From: Piezodorus guildinii
Lineage: Eukaryota; Arthropoda; Insecta; Hemiptera; Pentatomidae
DNA length: 64,000 nucleotides
Direction of reading: 5' to 3'
Assembly (NCBI GenBank): GCA_023052935.1
Contig: CM041293.1
Coordinates: 183,287,249-183,351,248 of the forward strand
Shown here: piece by piece, positions 38,310-50,199 of the stretch
Numbering within the stretch: the stretch's first letter is position 1
How the letters are laid out: every line of letters begins with the position of its first letter
The notes under the pieces: model-generated
Database searches by the model: none
What the model was told of the DNA's origin: nothing
What the model saw: the letters and a program-made list of their open reading frames with translations, nothing else
Made by a program: the position numbers and the translations under genes

Positions 38310-41300
38310 TTACCTTTTTTGTCGTCAATCATTTTTTGTCGTCAATCATCTTTTCTTTATCTCACTTCTCATATACTTAGATTTATCAATCAGTTGTTTC
38401 TCTTTCTACTCCCTTCTTCTATCATTATTGGAGGATGTAGATATTTGTTTTTGTATTACATGAATATACTCCAGTGGAATATCAATGGTATAATTCATCG
38501 GCAGGACGAGCTGAAATACTTACTGGGGCACTATAATTGCTCTGTCGCCTGTATTCAGGAAACCCACCTGAAACCTACCAGACAAATAGAATTTCGGGAT
38601 GGGCGATAAGAAGAAAGGATTACTTGGGTGGACAAATTGCTTACGGAGGAGTGTGTATATTCATTAAAGACGGTGTTCCTTTTTCTGACATTAATAATAA
38701 CTCTCAGTTACAAGTCATATCAATCCGAATTCTTTCTCAACCGCGCCCTTTCACGTTATGCTCCATCTACCTACCACCTGGTCGACCCTTTTACGTCCAG
38801 GAACTGAAAGACTTAGTGGATTCGTTGCCATCGCCAGTGGTCTTAGCTGGAGATTTCAACGCACACAGTTTATTATGGGGTAGTGACAGCTTAGACGAAC
38901 GGGGTAAATTGGTCGAAACCTTTCTAGATACATGTCATCTGAACACCATTAATAACCATATCTATAAAACACACCTCTGCAACCGATCCGGCAATCTCTC
39001 TGCTATTGATCTTACAATCACCAGCCCTCAGTTACAAGCAACAACTCAATGGTACACATTAGATGATACACACGGTAGTGATCATTTCCCCATAATCATC
39101 AAAACTCTCAATAAAGGTCCTACTCTTAGTAGACCCAACAAATGGCTGACTAAAAAGGCAGATTGGGCTCTGTATCAAGAGAAAGCACAACTTACTGACA
39201 TCGACCTATTCGAAAGTGACCCTGACAGACTTATTTCAAATGTTAATACCAGACTGCTTACCGCGGCACATATTGCTATTCCACACACATCTACAAACGA
39301 CAGTACACATCATGGCTCTCGCCCTCCTGTACCCTGGTGGAACGAAGAATGCGCCAAAGCCATAAAAGATAGGCGAAAAGCTTTGAGAAAGTTTCTCCGG
39401 CGACCATCTTCAGAAATGCTAGAGACATACCAAGCTGCAAGAAAACGCGCTCGATATATCGTTAAAAAGAATAAAAAATCGTCGTGGAAAAATTTTTTAG
39501 GTAAAGTTAGTTGTAACACTCCAAGTACCGTTTTCTGGGAAACAGTTCGGAAAATTATGGGATTTGGATTTTCACCCCAAATAACGTGTCTGAAAAACCA
39601 CGGCCTGTATGAAACTGATCCTGTAACTTTAGCTAATACTTTAGCTAACCACTTCTATTCCACCTCTTCCACCGCTAACTTCTCTGCTCACTTTCTTAAT
39701 ATAAAGCAATCTATTGAATCCATCCCTCTTAACATTCCATATGATCCATCAGATCCCCTAAATCACTCCTTTTCAATGGCAGAATTTCTTACCGCCTTAA
39801 ACTCCAGAAAAGATTCCTCTCCCGGTCCAGATCAGATATGTATTGGTATGATTAAACATCTCAGTTCTAATAATAAATCAGTAATCCTACAGGTTTTAAA
39901 TACTCTGTTTTTATCCGAACGTTTTCCAAATGTATGGAAAAAAGCAATTATGATTCCTATACTCAAGAAAGATAAAGACCCGATGAACGTCAATAGCTAT
40001 CGCCCTATCTCTCTCACCTCTTCTATATGTAAACTCTTAGAGAAACAGATAAGCAATCGTTTGATGTGGTTCCTAGAAGCGAAAAATGTTCTTCCAGTAT
40101 GGCAAAGTGGTTTTCGGAAAGGAAGAAGCACGAGAGACAACCTGGTTCGCCTGGAATGTGACATATTAGGTGCCTTCGAACAAAAAGAAAAACTGTTGGC
40201 TGTTTTTATTGACATCGAAAATGCTTTTGACAGGACTTGGAGAAGGCTCATCGTCGATACTTTGGTTAGGATGGGAATCAATGGGCACATCCTTGGTTTC
40301 ATCTCTAACTTCCTCACAGATAGAAGATTCATGGTTAGACTCGGTGATGTGTTTTCTCAGGAATATGAGCAAGAAAATGGCGTGCCTCAGGGCTGCGTCT
40401 TGAGTGCAACACTCTTTTGTATATGTTTAAATGAGGTGTTAAGAGTAGTCAACTTGCCGGTCAAGAGTATGCTGTACGCGGACGATCTTGTACTTTATAT
40501 TGCAGGGAAACAGGTGCCAGATTTACAATACAAGATGCAATCAGCTTTAGATAACGTCAGTGCCTGGTTTAATGACAACGGTTTCACCATATCACCCCAA
40601 AAGACTGTTGCGATGCTCTTCAGCAAAAGACAACCGAATTCACAACCATCCCTAAAGATAGCCAACCAACCACTCACTCTTTCTAATACAGTCAAATACC
40701 TGGGTGTGACCTTCGATCGCACACTTAGCTGGTCTCCACATCTGAAGCAACTAAAAGCTAATTGCCTCCGTTCTCTCAATCTCTTCAAGATGGTTAGTAA
40801 CACAAGTTGGGGTGCTGATCGTAGAAGCATGATAACTCTGTTTAGGACTCTCATAAGGCCAAAGTTAGATTATGGTTGCAATGCTTTTAATTCTGCCTCA
40901 AGTCGAACTCTAAAACTACTCGATCCTATACAAAACACCGGTCTTCGAATAGCTATTGGTGCTTTCCGTTCCAGCCCTTCTATTAGCTTGTGTGCTGAAG
41001 CTGGTGAACCTCCACTTGCACTACGAAGGCAACAATTTGATCTGATCCTTGCTGCTAAGATCCTGTCCACTCCCAACCATCCTCTCCTTCATTTATTCCC
41101 AAATAGACAATTTCTCACCCAACAACAATTCTCCTTATCCAAAAGACCATCCTTTATAGTCCGCATTTCTGAATTTCTGGTCGAGCTTAACCTCGAATTT
41201 CCTTCTTTCCTTACAATAGAAACATCTCCAATTTATCCTTGGCAATTTCCCTCTCCGAATATCTGTCTTTCCCTTACCAAATTACTCAAACAAAACACAT

Positions 41301-42219
41301 ATCCTTACATATATAAGCAGGAATTTCAAAAACTACAAGATAGACTCGGTGTTGCTGATTACGTATATACTGATGGCTCTAAGAGTTCCTTAGGTGTGGG
41401 AGCATCGGTCGTGTGTGAGGGCAGACAACATCTATTTTCCCTTTCTCCACTCTGTAGCAACTATACCGCAGAACTAGTTGGAATTTATAAAAGTTTAAAT
41501 GTAATTTACCCTACTAAGACAACCAGGATTATTTTACAGACTCCTTATCGGCCCTGCTCAGCTTGAAGCGCCTTTTCTCTACCGACTCTCTTATTCAAAA
41601 TATTTTATTATCATTGCAGTCCACAATAGTTTCCAATAATTCAGTTTTTTTCGTCTGGGTACCGAGCCACTGCGGTATAGTTGGCAATGAACTTGCAGAT
41701 CGTGCAGCCAAAGAAGCAATAACAGATACTGGGGTGCCTGTTGGCGACTATGTCTCTATCATCAAGCAGCGGATTCGGTTGAAGTGGGGACAGATTTGGC
41801 ATGACACTACTGACAACAAATTAAGGGAAATAAGAAGGGACATCTCCCATTGGCATTCGTCTCTACGACAAAAGCGAAGGGAAGAGGTTATCCTGGCGCG
41901 CCTGCGTATTGGACACACCCGACTAACTCACGGACATCTCATGGCACGGACTACGGACTACGGACTGCCGGAGTTTGCGGTTGCCTGCGGTTGCCCAACC
42001 TCTGTTAAACACATTTTGACAGAGTGTAGGGCTTATGATACTCACAGAGCACATATTGCAATTGACACTGACTTACCAACCGTTTTACAAGACAACATAC
42101 AAACAACTGCAAAACTTTTTGACTTCCTACGACAGACCGACTTGTACAATAGACTATAATATTTAATCCGTTTATAAAAAGTGATTTAAGGCGAAAATGA
42201 CCCAAGTGGTTTACGCCTA

Positions 42220-42251
<32 letters not shown>
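38310..42251 (+). mobile_element. I-type non-LTR retrotransposon, nearly complete
   Basis: 3.94 kb between copies of AAAGATCTGGT (38299-38309 and 42252-42262), an 11-bp target duplication. The 5' leader is about 150 bp with a doubled 'gtcgtcaatcat' word. One long pol-type coding region runs 38460-42159, followed by a 60-bp 3' UTR and an A-tract of more than 30 ending at 42254. No ORF1 is present, so it is either a single-ORF family or a 5'-truncated copy. APE endonuclease + RT + RNase H + C-terminal zinc motif places it in the I/R1-like group by domain order. Confidence 0.9.
38460..42159 (+). pseudogene. Endonuclease-RT-RNase H polyprotein, two single-base frameshifts
   Basis: From MNILQWNINGI (38460) the APE-type endonuclease shows ACIQETHL, VVLAGDFNAHS and GSDHFPI. 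The frame shifts once near 38597. The RT shows NSYRPISLTSSICKLLEKQI, DIENAFDRTW, GVPQGCVLSATLF and YADD at 40475-40486. RNase H starts at YTDGSKSSLGVGASVV (about 41367); the frame shifts again near 41535, just before the TDS catalytic block, then continues with VWVPSHCGIVGNELADRAAK. The C-terminus has CGC..HILTEC, a zinc motif, and ends at TAA 42157-42159. Both shifts look like one missing base; otherwise about 1,230 codons are clean, implying a young copy. Confidence 0.88.
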
Positions 42252-42256
<5 letters not shown>

Positions 42257-43600
42257 TCTGGTGCGGGCAACACACGACTTTCACTTACCTCCGTTTTAAA
42301 AGCCGATTAGAGAATTTTTAAATACAGTTAGAGATAAAAAATAGTGAAAATATTGAACAATAAACTAATCTGAATTTCTATAGAAACATGTGTTTTTATA
42401 AAAAATCTATTATATTATTATCTAAAATACTCACTTAGTTTTATCACTCTCTATTAACTTTAAAAAGTTTGTGTATGAGATAACAATTTTTCTAAAATCT
42501 TTAGCTTTCCAGCGGTATATCATACATCTATATTACTGTTCTTATGTTCAAAAACAATAAATTGCATTAGAAAAATATTTTTTCTGTTTTCTCCTTTAGT
42601 TGGGTATCGAATTCATTCAGTTTATATATTTACCTCTGTTTCATCAGTGGTAACAAGATAATATAGTTATTTTTATAGAATCAACAAAATTAAAGGTACT
42701 TTAGGGGAAAGAAAATTTAAAATATCGGCATTTAAGCCCTGTCAGACCATTTTAATCCGAATGAAATCTAAATGATATTAAAGCCTATTAAATTTTACAT
42801 CGATATAGCGAGTTTAAAAAAAATCGTCGAACTGTTTTTGAGAAAATCGAAAAAAGGTGCAAAATGCATGGTATAAAGTGGCTCTTCTGGTAAGCTTATT
42901 TTGGTGAAAAAGGTTTTTAACGTCTCGGGCGTATATTTGTCTTAAATATGAAATTTCAGTTTCATAGGACTTACCGTTTCCGCCCGGGAGTTACCACAGA
43001 CACACCTTTTTGCGGGACTTGGTTATTTGGACTCAGTGGACCCTAAAATGTGTATTTCCGTTGAAAACTGGTATTAAAAAAATTTCACGATCGCAATACT
43101 TTCCCTTAATATATATAGTAAGTGAAAGTAGAAAGGTGCATACTGCATTGTATCAAATGGCTTTTATGGGTGGATGGTTTTGATGAAAAAGCTGCTGTAA
43201 CGTCTTAGAAATATACGCTTCTAAAATATAAAATTTCAGTTTCCTACGACTTTGTGAGACCAACCACCCACAGGTATTTTCGCACATGGTTATGACGACT
43301 ACGATGACCCTAAAACGTGTATTACCGTTGAATACTTCTGGTGTATAGTTGTATTAAATATAAAATTTCAGTTTCATACGAATTTTTGTTTTCGCGCTAG
43401 TGTTACTACCCACGGACAGACACACATACACAAACACACACACCGAACTTTTTTTCGGGACTTGGTCATTAGGATTGAGGGACCCTAAAACGTGTATTTT
43501 CGGTGAACACTCAAATTCGATATTTTTCACGTTCTCTATACTTTCCCGAAGTATCGAACAAATGTTATTTCCTTGTTATAATTTACGATTTTTTGTCATT
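42252..43600 (+). repeat. RA repeat, best-preserved copy, plus partial repeats of its end
   Basis: 42255-43135 runs from 'gatctggtgcgggcaacaca' through 'ctttccagcggtatatcata' and 'gccctgtcagaccattttaa' to 'cgatcgcaatactttccctt' and atatatagtaagtgaaagta. Two further partial copies of its last third follow (43136-43310 and 43320-43560). The first ~30 bp contain ACTTTCACTTAC and the end GTAAGTGAAAGT, an inverted pair. No ORF longer than chance. Confidence 0.75.
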
Positions 43601-43606
43601 ATGAAG

Positions 43607-43663
43607 TAACTTGTAAATCTTGTTTTAACTTGTAAATCTTGCTTTAACTTGTAAATCTTGCTT
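43607..43663 (+). repeat. Short tandem repeat, three 19-bp units
   Basis: Three copies of taacttgtaaatcttg with tt/ct variants. Sequence 43670-43830 beyond it shows nothing I can assign. Confidence 0.7.
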
Positions 43664-43827
43664 AGTAAAGATTATGGCTTCTGAGTTTTTTGGGTTTATA
43701 TTTAATGTCTAATTTTTTCTAGCTTTGCCGTAACCTGTTGACTATGGTTGGTATCAATGCGATAGGATATCTATAGAGACGCATCTTTAGCGTAAGGGAC
43801 CTATTACATGCAGATGGCTAGGAAAAT

Positions 43828-43830
<3 letters not shown>

Positions 43831-43877
<47 letters not shown>
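43831..43877. repeat. (AT)n microsatellite split by an RTE-3 insertion
   Basis: An AT run continuing on the other side of RTE-3 copy D at 44154-44220, where it is followed by (AG)n to about 44250 and a degenerate AG tract to 44273. Confidence 0.95.
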
Positions 43878-44273
<396 letters not shown>

Positions 44274-44432
44274 TGCTTTATTTATTTGACAATGCTGCCC
44301 AAACACATCGGGTTGCTTATAAAACACAGCATACACATCAATCACTTGGACATATTGGGTTGATGCAAAATTAATGCAGGTTTTTAGTAGGTATTGTAAA
44401 TACGCCATATCTTTACTTTAACCATAGCCATA

Positions 44433-44630
44433 GCATTTCCAAGTCAAATTCAACCTTTTCCAAGTCAAATTCAACCTTTTCCAAGTCAAATTCAACCTTT
44501 TCCAAGTCAAATTCAACCTTTTCCAAGTCAAATTCAACCTTTTCCAAGTCAAATTCAACCTTTTCCAAGTCAAATTCAACCTTTTCCGTTTCAAATTCAA
44601 CCTTTTCCGTTTCAAATTCAACCTTTTTCG
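44433..44630. repeat. 21-bp tandem array, left
   Basis: About nine units of ttccaagtcaaattcaacct; the last two carry cgttt in place of aagtc. Its inverted partner is 47553-47683. Confidence 0.95.
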
Positions 44631-44892
44631 ATTTCAATAAAATAATAAAAATAAAAATAACATGATTTTATGTTTTTATGGTTATTTTAATTACACATTA
44701 TTATTTTAATCCTTGTGGCTTGTTAAATGTTCCCAGGGGCCTTTTTACATATAATAAGTCACGATTATAATAATAAGTATAACCGATACTTTAATTTATA
44801 GACATTTTCGATACAAGGTCTGGTAGTCGGATTAGCGGGGGTCCGTTTTATTTTAGTTTTATAATCGCGGGCGAAAATATTATCAATAGAGG

Positions 44893-46520
44893 TTTATTTT
44901 AACTTTTTCGTATTTATAGGATAGTAGGCTCATTAGATGCGTTCACAAAAGTTCGTTACCGATTATACTATTAATTTTAATCGCGCTCGCTCAAATATGG
45001 GTTTATTATAACTTTTTCGTATTTATTAGATACTAGGCTCAGTAGCTGCGTTCCCAAAGGTTCGTTACCGATTACACTATTAATTTTAATTGCGCTCGCT
45101 CAAATATGGCTTTATTATAACTTTTTCGTATTTATTGGATACTAGGCTCAGTAGCTGGGTCCCCAAAGGTTCGTTACCGATTACACTATTAATTTTAACT
45201 GCGCTCGCTCAAATATAGCTTTATTATAACTTTTTCGTATTTATTGGATACAAGCCTCAGTAGCTCCGTTCCCAAAGGTTCGTTACCGATTATACTATTA
45301 ATTTTAATCACGCTCGCTCAAATATGGGTTTATTACAACTTTTTCGTATTTATTGGATACAAGCCTCAGTAGCTCCGTTCCCAAAGGTTCGTTACCGATT
45401 ACACTATTAATTTTAATCGCGCTCGCTCATATATGGGTTTATTATACCATTTTCGTATTTATTGGATACTAGGCTCAGTAGCTCCGTTCCCAAAGGTTCG
45501 TTACCGATTACACTATGAATTTTAATCGCGCTCGCTCAAATATAGCTTTATTATAACTTTTTCGTATTTATTGGATACAAGCCTCAGTAGCTCCGTTCCC
45601 AAAGGTTCGTTACCGATTATACTATTAATTTTAATCACGCTCGCTCAAATATGGCTTTATTATAACTTTTTCGTATTTATTGGATACAAGCCTCAGTAGC
45701 TCCGTTCCCAAAGGTTCGTTACCGATTACACTATTAATTTTAATCGCGCTCGCTCATATTTGGGTTTATTATACCATTTTCGTATTTATTGGATACTAGG
45801 CTCAGTAGCTCCGTTCCCAAAGGTTCGTTACCGATTACACTATTAATTTTAATCGCGCTCGCTCAAATATAGCTTTATTATAACTTTTTCGTATTTATTG
45901 GATACAAGCCTCAGTAGCTCCGTTCCCAAAGGTTCGTTACCGATTATACTATTAATTTTAATCACGCTCGCTCAAATATGGGTTTATTACAACTTTTTCG
46001 TATTTATTGGATACAAGCCTCAGTAGCTCCGTTCCCAAAGGTTCGTTACCGATTACACTATTAATTTTAATCGCGCTCGCTCATATATGGGTTTATTATA
46101 CCATTTTCGTATTTATTGGATACTAGGCTCAGTAGCTCCGTTCCCAAAGGTTCGTTACCGATTACACTATGAATTTTAATCGCGCTCGCTCAAATATAGC
46201 TTTATTATAACTTTTTCGTATTTATGGATACAAGCCTCAGTAGCTCCGTTCCCAAAGGTTCGTCCGACCATTCAATTAATTATTAGTGCGCTCACTCAAA
46301 TATGGGTTTATTATAACTTTTTCGTATTTATACGCTCTTAGGCTCAATTACTGTGTTGCGGAGGGTTCGTTACCGATAATACTATTAATTTATATCGCGC
46401 TCGCTCAAGAAGAGGTTGATTTTAACTTGACCATATTTACTGCATACTAGGCTCAGTCGCTGCGTAACCAAGTACTCGTTACAGATTATACTATTAATAT
46501 TAATTGCGCTAATTCAAGTA
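44893..46520 (+). repeat. 109-bp satellite array, about 14 units
   Basis: The word gttcgttacc recurs at 44951, 45060, 45169, 45278, 45387, 45496, 45605, 45714, 45823, 45932, 46041 and 46150, exactly 109 bp apart, then at 46258 and 46365 in a more degenerate end. Units 45278-46258 fall into three alternating types, giving a 327-bp higher-order period. No coding frame. Confidence 0.95.
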
Positions 46521-46749
46521 GAGGTTTATCATATAAATAAAAACGGACGTATAAAATCGTTCTGTTTAGCTCATTATTAAACTCCAAAATATTAACCAAA
46601 AAGATAACTTACTATCCTGATAAAAAGGATTAGCGGTAACCCAATAGGTGAAAAGTTACAAAAAGCACGAAATAAACATACATTAGACCAACTGACTAAA
46701 AAAACATTAACACATTCACTAACAAAAGCCCCCAAAACACAAATACAGA
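46521..46749. other. Centre of the palindromic element
   Basis: AT-rich single-copy sequence between the two opposed satellite blocks. No ORF, no recognisable promoter or family similarity. Confidence 0.6.
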
Positions 46750-47290
46750 AATTTGAGCGAGCGCGATAAAAACAGTATAATCGGTAACGCGCCTTTGGGA
46801 ACGCAGCTACTGAGCCTAGTATCCAATAAATACGAAAAAGTTATAATAAACCCATATTTGAGCGAGCGCGGTTAAAATTAATAGTGCAATCGGTAACGAA
46901 CCTTTAGGAATGCAGCTACTGAGCCTAGTATCCAATAAATACGAAAAAGTTATAATGAACCCATATTTGAGGGAGCGTGATTAAAATTAATAGTGTAATC
47001 GGTAACGAACCTTTGGGGACGCAGCTACTGAGCCTAGTATCCAATAAATACGAAAAAGTTATAATAAACCCATATTTGAGCGAGCGCGGTTAAAATTAAT
47101 AGTGCAATCGGTAACGAACCTTTAGGAACGCAGCTACTGAGCCTTGTATCCAATAAATACGTAAAAGTTAAAATAAACCTTTACTTGAGCGAGCGCGATT
47201 AAAATTAATAGTATAATCGGTAACGAACTTTTGTGAACGCATCATCTGAGCCTACTATCCTATCAATACGAAAAAGTTAAAATAAACCTC
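46750..47290 (-). repeat. 109-bp satellite array, inverted arm, about 5 units
   Basis: Same satellite as 44893-46520 in opposite orientation (ggtaacgaacctttaggaac..). Fewer units and a different variant mix, so the arms have changed copy number independently. Confidence 0.92.
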
Positions 47291-47552
47291 TATTGATAAT
47301 ATTTTCGCACGCGATTATAAAACTAAAATAAAACGGACCCCCGCTAATCCGACTACCAGACCTTGTATCGAAAATGTCTATAAATTAAAGTATCGGTTAT
47401 ACTTATTATTATAATCGTGACTTATTATATGTAAAAAGGCCCCTGGGAACATTTAACAAGCCACAAGGGTTAAAAAAATAATGTGTAATTAAAATAACCA
47501 TAAAAACATAAAATCATGTTATTTTTATTTTTATTATTTTATTGAAATCGAA

Positions 47553-47683
47553 AAAGGTTGAATTTGAAATGGAAAAGGTTGAATTTGACTTGGAAAAGGT
47601 TGAATTTGACTTGGAAAAGGTTGAATTTGACTTGGAAAAGGTTGAATTTGACTTGGAAAAGGTTGAATTTGACTTGGAAATGC
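47553..47683. repeat. 21-bp tandem array, right
   Basis: About six units of aggttgaatttgacttggaa, the inverted counterpart of the left array, beginning with one variant unit (gaaatgg). Confidence 0.95.
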
Positions 47684-47690
47684 TATATAT

Positions 47691-48335
47691 TTAATCAAAA
47701 TAATTTCCATCTGAATCAATGCACTTTTGCCAACGTTCAACAAGCTTTCTTATTCCACCAGAAAAAAAATCCGAATCCCTGGACTCAATGAAATCACGAA
47801 AAGAATTTCTTTTTTTTGGTTGTTCATCTTTGTCCAGCCATTGGCTAGAACGCCTTCTGTTGTCGTATAAGATCCATTTTTCATCGCACGTCACAATGCG
47901 ATCGAGAAATGGATCATTTTTATTGCGTGTCACAAGCATGGAGCAGATTTCAAAGCGGCGATTTTTTTGGTGGTCGTTTAATTGGTGTGGCACCCACTTG
48001 GCCAACTTTTTTACCTTACCAATTGCTTCCAAGTGGCGTACAACTGTGGATTGGTTCACACCGAGTTCCGCCGCCATTTCTCGTGTGGTTTTGGTTGGGT
48101 CTTCTTCCACTTTTGACCTCAGCTGGTCGTTGTCCAGAGCAAGATGACGGCCCCGACCTTCCTTGTCTTCGAGGTCGAAATCTCCTCTGCGAAACTTCTG
48201 GAACCAACGCTGCACCGTGCACTCATTAATAGCCCCCTGACCCCACACTTCATTAATATTACGAGCCGTTTGCGCAGCGCTGCGCCCTAATTTAAATTCG
48301 TAAAAATAAATTTGACGAAAATCGCACTTTGACAT
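47691..48335 (-). pseudogene. mariner transposase, internally deleted
   Basis: It starts at MSKCDFRQIYFYEFKLGRSA (ATG 48333-48335), with both helix-turn-helix regions (CTVQRWFQKFRRGDFDLED; MAAELGVNQSTVVRHL), the WVPHQL linker and the first catalytic Asp (VTCDEKWILYDN). After DEQPKK it jumps to FRDFIESRDSDFFSGGIRKL and the normal C-terminus ending NYFD. About 214 residues against about 345 usual: roughly 130 residues are lost, including the second and third catalytic Asp. The frame is open, but the enzyme cannot be active. An in-frame upstream extension to 48443 is ignored. Confidence 0.88.
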
Positions 48336-49263
48336 TTTCGATTCAAGACCTTTGAACACACTGAACAAAACGATTTTACTAAACAAATTCATGGTGAAAG
48401 AGAGGGTATTAGATAAGGTTTGTTTTGGTATAATAATGATCAATGTTAGGATTAGCTTTGTTTACACAATTGGAATTAAGATATTGCAATAGAGGAAACC
48501 TGCATTAATTTCGCATCAGCCCAATATTTTACATACATTTTCAATTTTTTTTTCCTATTCTAATACGAATTTATAATATTTACAATTTTTTCTCTCTTTT
48601 AGGCATTTACATTATTTTATTTTATTTCTCTCTAGCACTATATTGTAAATTTATACCTTTGTGCGCACATTACATAATCAAAATATAATCATATTCACTA
48701 TTTAATTGCCATACAGGTGATAGTGGATAATCCTCAGAGAGTCCAAATCACATTTTCTGCTAACACCGTTATATCTCCTATATCGACACCCAACACCTTC
48801 CAAAAATCTTCTTGTGCTCCCGGGGATCGCTCCGCGAGACCCAAACCATAGACCTCTAACGGAGAAGATATTATATCATTTAAAAATATAAGAATATATC
48901 ATTTATTTCGATTTGGATGTCCCTGAGTTGCGCCCAGACCGGCAGTGTAGTAACATCGTCTCCGTACCGATTGATCTTAGAATTCGTTTGTGAAGCCGTT
49001 TCGAAATAAGAATTGGTATACGCGGAAATATAGTGTTTCAAAGTATTTCTGTGAATTTTGAAGGAAATCGGACGACGGATACCTCCGTGGTGATTGTGAA
49101 ACTATTTGCTAATTTTTGGCTTCACCTGGTGTTATCTGGAGCGGGCCTGAACAGGATAGCCCCCACCCGAGATCTGTTAGCCGTTTCTTATCTGGTCTCT
49201 TATCTAGCAAGGTCAGTGGCAGTACTGTTTATTTACTTGTCAAACCTATTGGCTCGTAAATAT

Positions 49264-50185
49264 ATGAATAGAAAAAAAGAGCTTAATGAAGGTATCTCTT
49301 CAGCAAAATCTGTAGATTCAACGAAAAGAAAACGGATTATAAATTCCCCTGAAGAAATAAAAAATAAAAAAAGTTCAGACTGAAACAATAGAAGCCATGG
49401 AAATAGAAAAAATGATGGAACGGTTTAATAAAATGTTAGACGTTAAATTTAAATCTCTAAAAAAAGATATACCATCAAAAGAAGATTTTAAATTGTTAGA
49501 AAATAAATTACTAATAGAAAATGAAGAGTTAAGAAAAGAAATCAAAACATTAAAAGAAAAAGAGAAACATATGAGTAATATTATTGAGAATTTGATTAAT
49601 AAAAATAAAATGAAAAACCTCATTTTCAGGGGTCTAAGAGGAAGTAACGAAGATATTCCAAAAACTATCAAGACTTTATGCGACGAAGTGCTTAGTGTAA
49701 ATAATGTCACAATTAATAATGCTTTTAAAATCAAGAATAACACGCAAAAAAACATAGTTCTAGCAGAATTCGATAACGAAAAAATTATATGGGATATTCT
49801 GAAAAATTCAAGGAAGTTAAAAGGCAGTGGGATCTTTATACACAGGGATCTTTCTGGAAGAACTAGGAAGAGAAGAAGGTGCCTGTGGAGGATAAAGGAA
49901 AAAATTATACAAGTGGATAAGAGCGCTGTTGTCCAGATTAGAGATTTCTACCTTTTATTTAAAAACAAAAGGTTCTTCTGGGACTTTGATGAGGGTCTTA
50001 AATGTGATGGAAAAGATGGAATAAGGATTCTGGAAGAAGTAATGAGAACTACATTTTCCGAAGAAGTGATGAAGAGCATGAAAGCAGTTTTTGAAGAGGA
50101 TCTCCGTAGCGGTGAGGCGGCCCCTAATAACAGTCAACCGTCTACCTCCAGTGCTAGTTCAAAAAACGAAGGAAAGTTAGTGTAA
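49264..50185 (+). pseudogene. ORF1 nucleic-acid chaperone-like protein, one frameshift
   Basis: The protein would coat the element's RNA. It starts at MNRKKELNEGISSAK. The frame breaks in an A-rich tract near 49366-49374 and resumes as MEIEKMMERFNKMLD, followed by a coiled coil (about 49450-49590, KEDFKLLENKLLIENEELRK). An RRM-like stretch begins KMKNLIFRGLRG, and a basic C-terminal domain reads RTRKRRRCLWRIKEK. The end (SQPSTSSASSKNEGKLV) is disordered, stop at 50183-50185. The coiled coil + RRM + C-terminal arrangement matches L1-type ORF1 proteins. Confidence 0.75.
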
Positions 50186-50199
50186 AAAATGGTATAAGT

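Larger units (their letters stand above)
44433..47683. mobile_element. 3.25-kb palindromic fold-back element with satellite arms
   Basis: The termini GCATTTCCAAGTC.. and ..GACTTGGAAATGC are inverted, with TA on both sides (44431-44432, 47684-47685). From the outside in: 21-bp tandem arrays (44433-44630, 47553-47683), non-repeated inverted arms of about 300 bp (44631-44930 with 47245-47552), and 109-bp satellite arrays in opposite orientation (44893-46520, about 14 units; 46750-47290, about 5 units), around a ~230-bp AT-rich centre. No transposase. It resembles Foldback-type elements in design, but the TA duplication points to cut-and-paste integration by a Tc1/mariner-like or similar enzyme (inference). 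Confidence 0.85.
44355..48524 (-). mobile_element. mariner element with nested palindromic insertion
   Basis: The terminal inverted repeats are 29 bp (left from 44355, TTGGGTTGATGC..; right 48496-48524, complement of TTGGGCTGATGC..) with two mismatches, and TA duplications lie outside each end (44353-44354, 48525-48526). The transposase runs on the minus strand (47691-48335). The 3.25-kb element at 44433-47683 is inserted just beyond its stop codon. Without the insertion the mariner would be about 0.9 kb. Confidence 0.88.

Noticed and set aside
38299..42262. Host gene with endonuclease/RNase H
   Set aside because: The target duplication, poly(A) tail and endonuclease-RT-RNase H order identify a retrotransposon.
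44433..47683. CRISPR-like repeat arrays
   Set aside because: The 21-bp and 109-bp repeats are directly tandem without unique spacers, lie in an insect transposon, and no cas genes exist.
48336..48443. N-terminal extension of the mariner transposase
   Set aside because: The 36 extra in-frame codons have no match to mariner; MSKCDFRQ at 48335 is the family-typical start.
49033..49263. ORF1 start upstream of 49264
   Set aside because: The in-frame extension is hydrophobic and unlike ORF1 proteins; the basic, Ser/Lys-rich ORF1 start fits ATG 49264.
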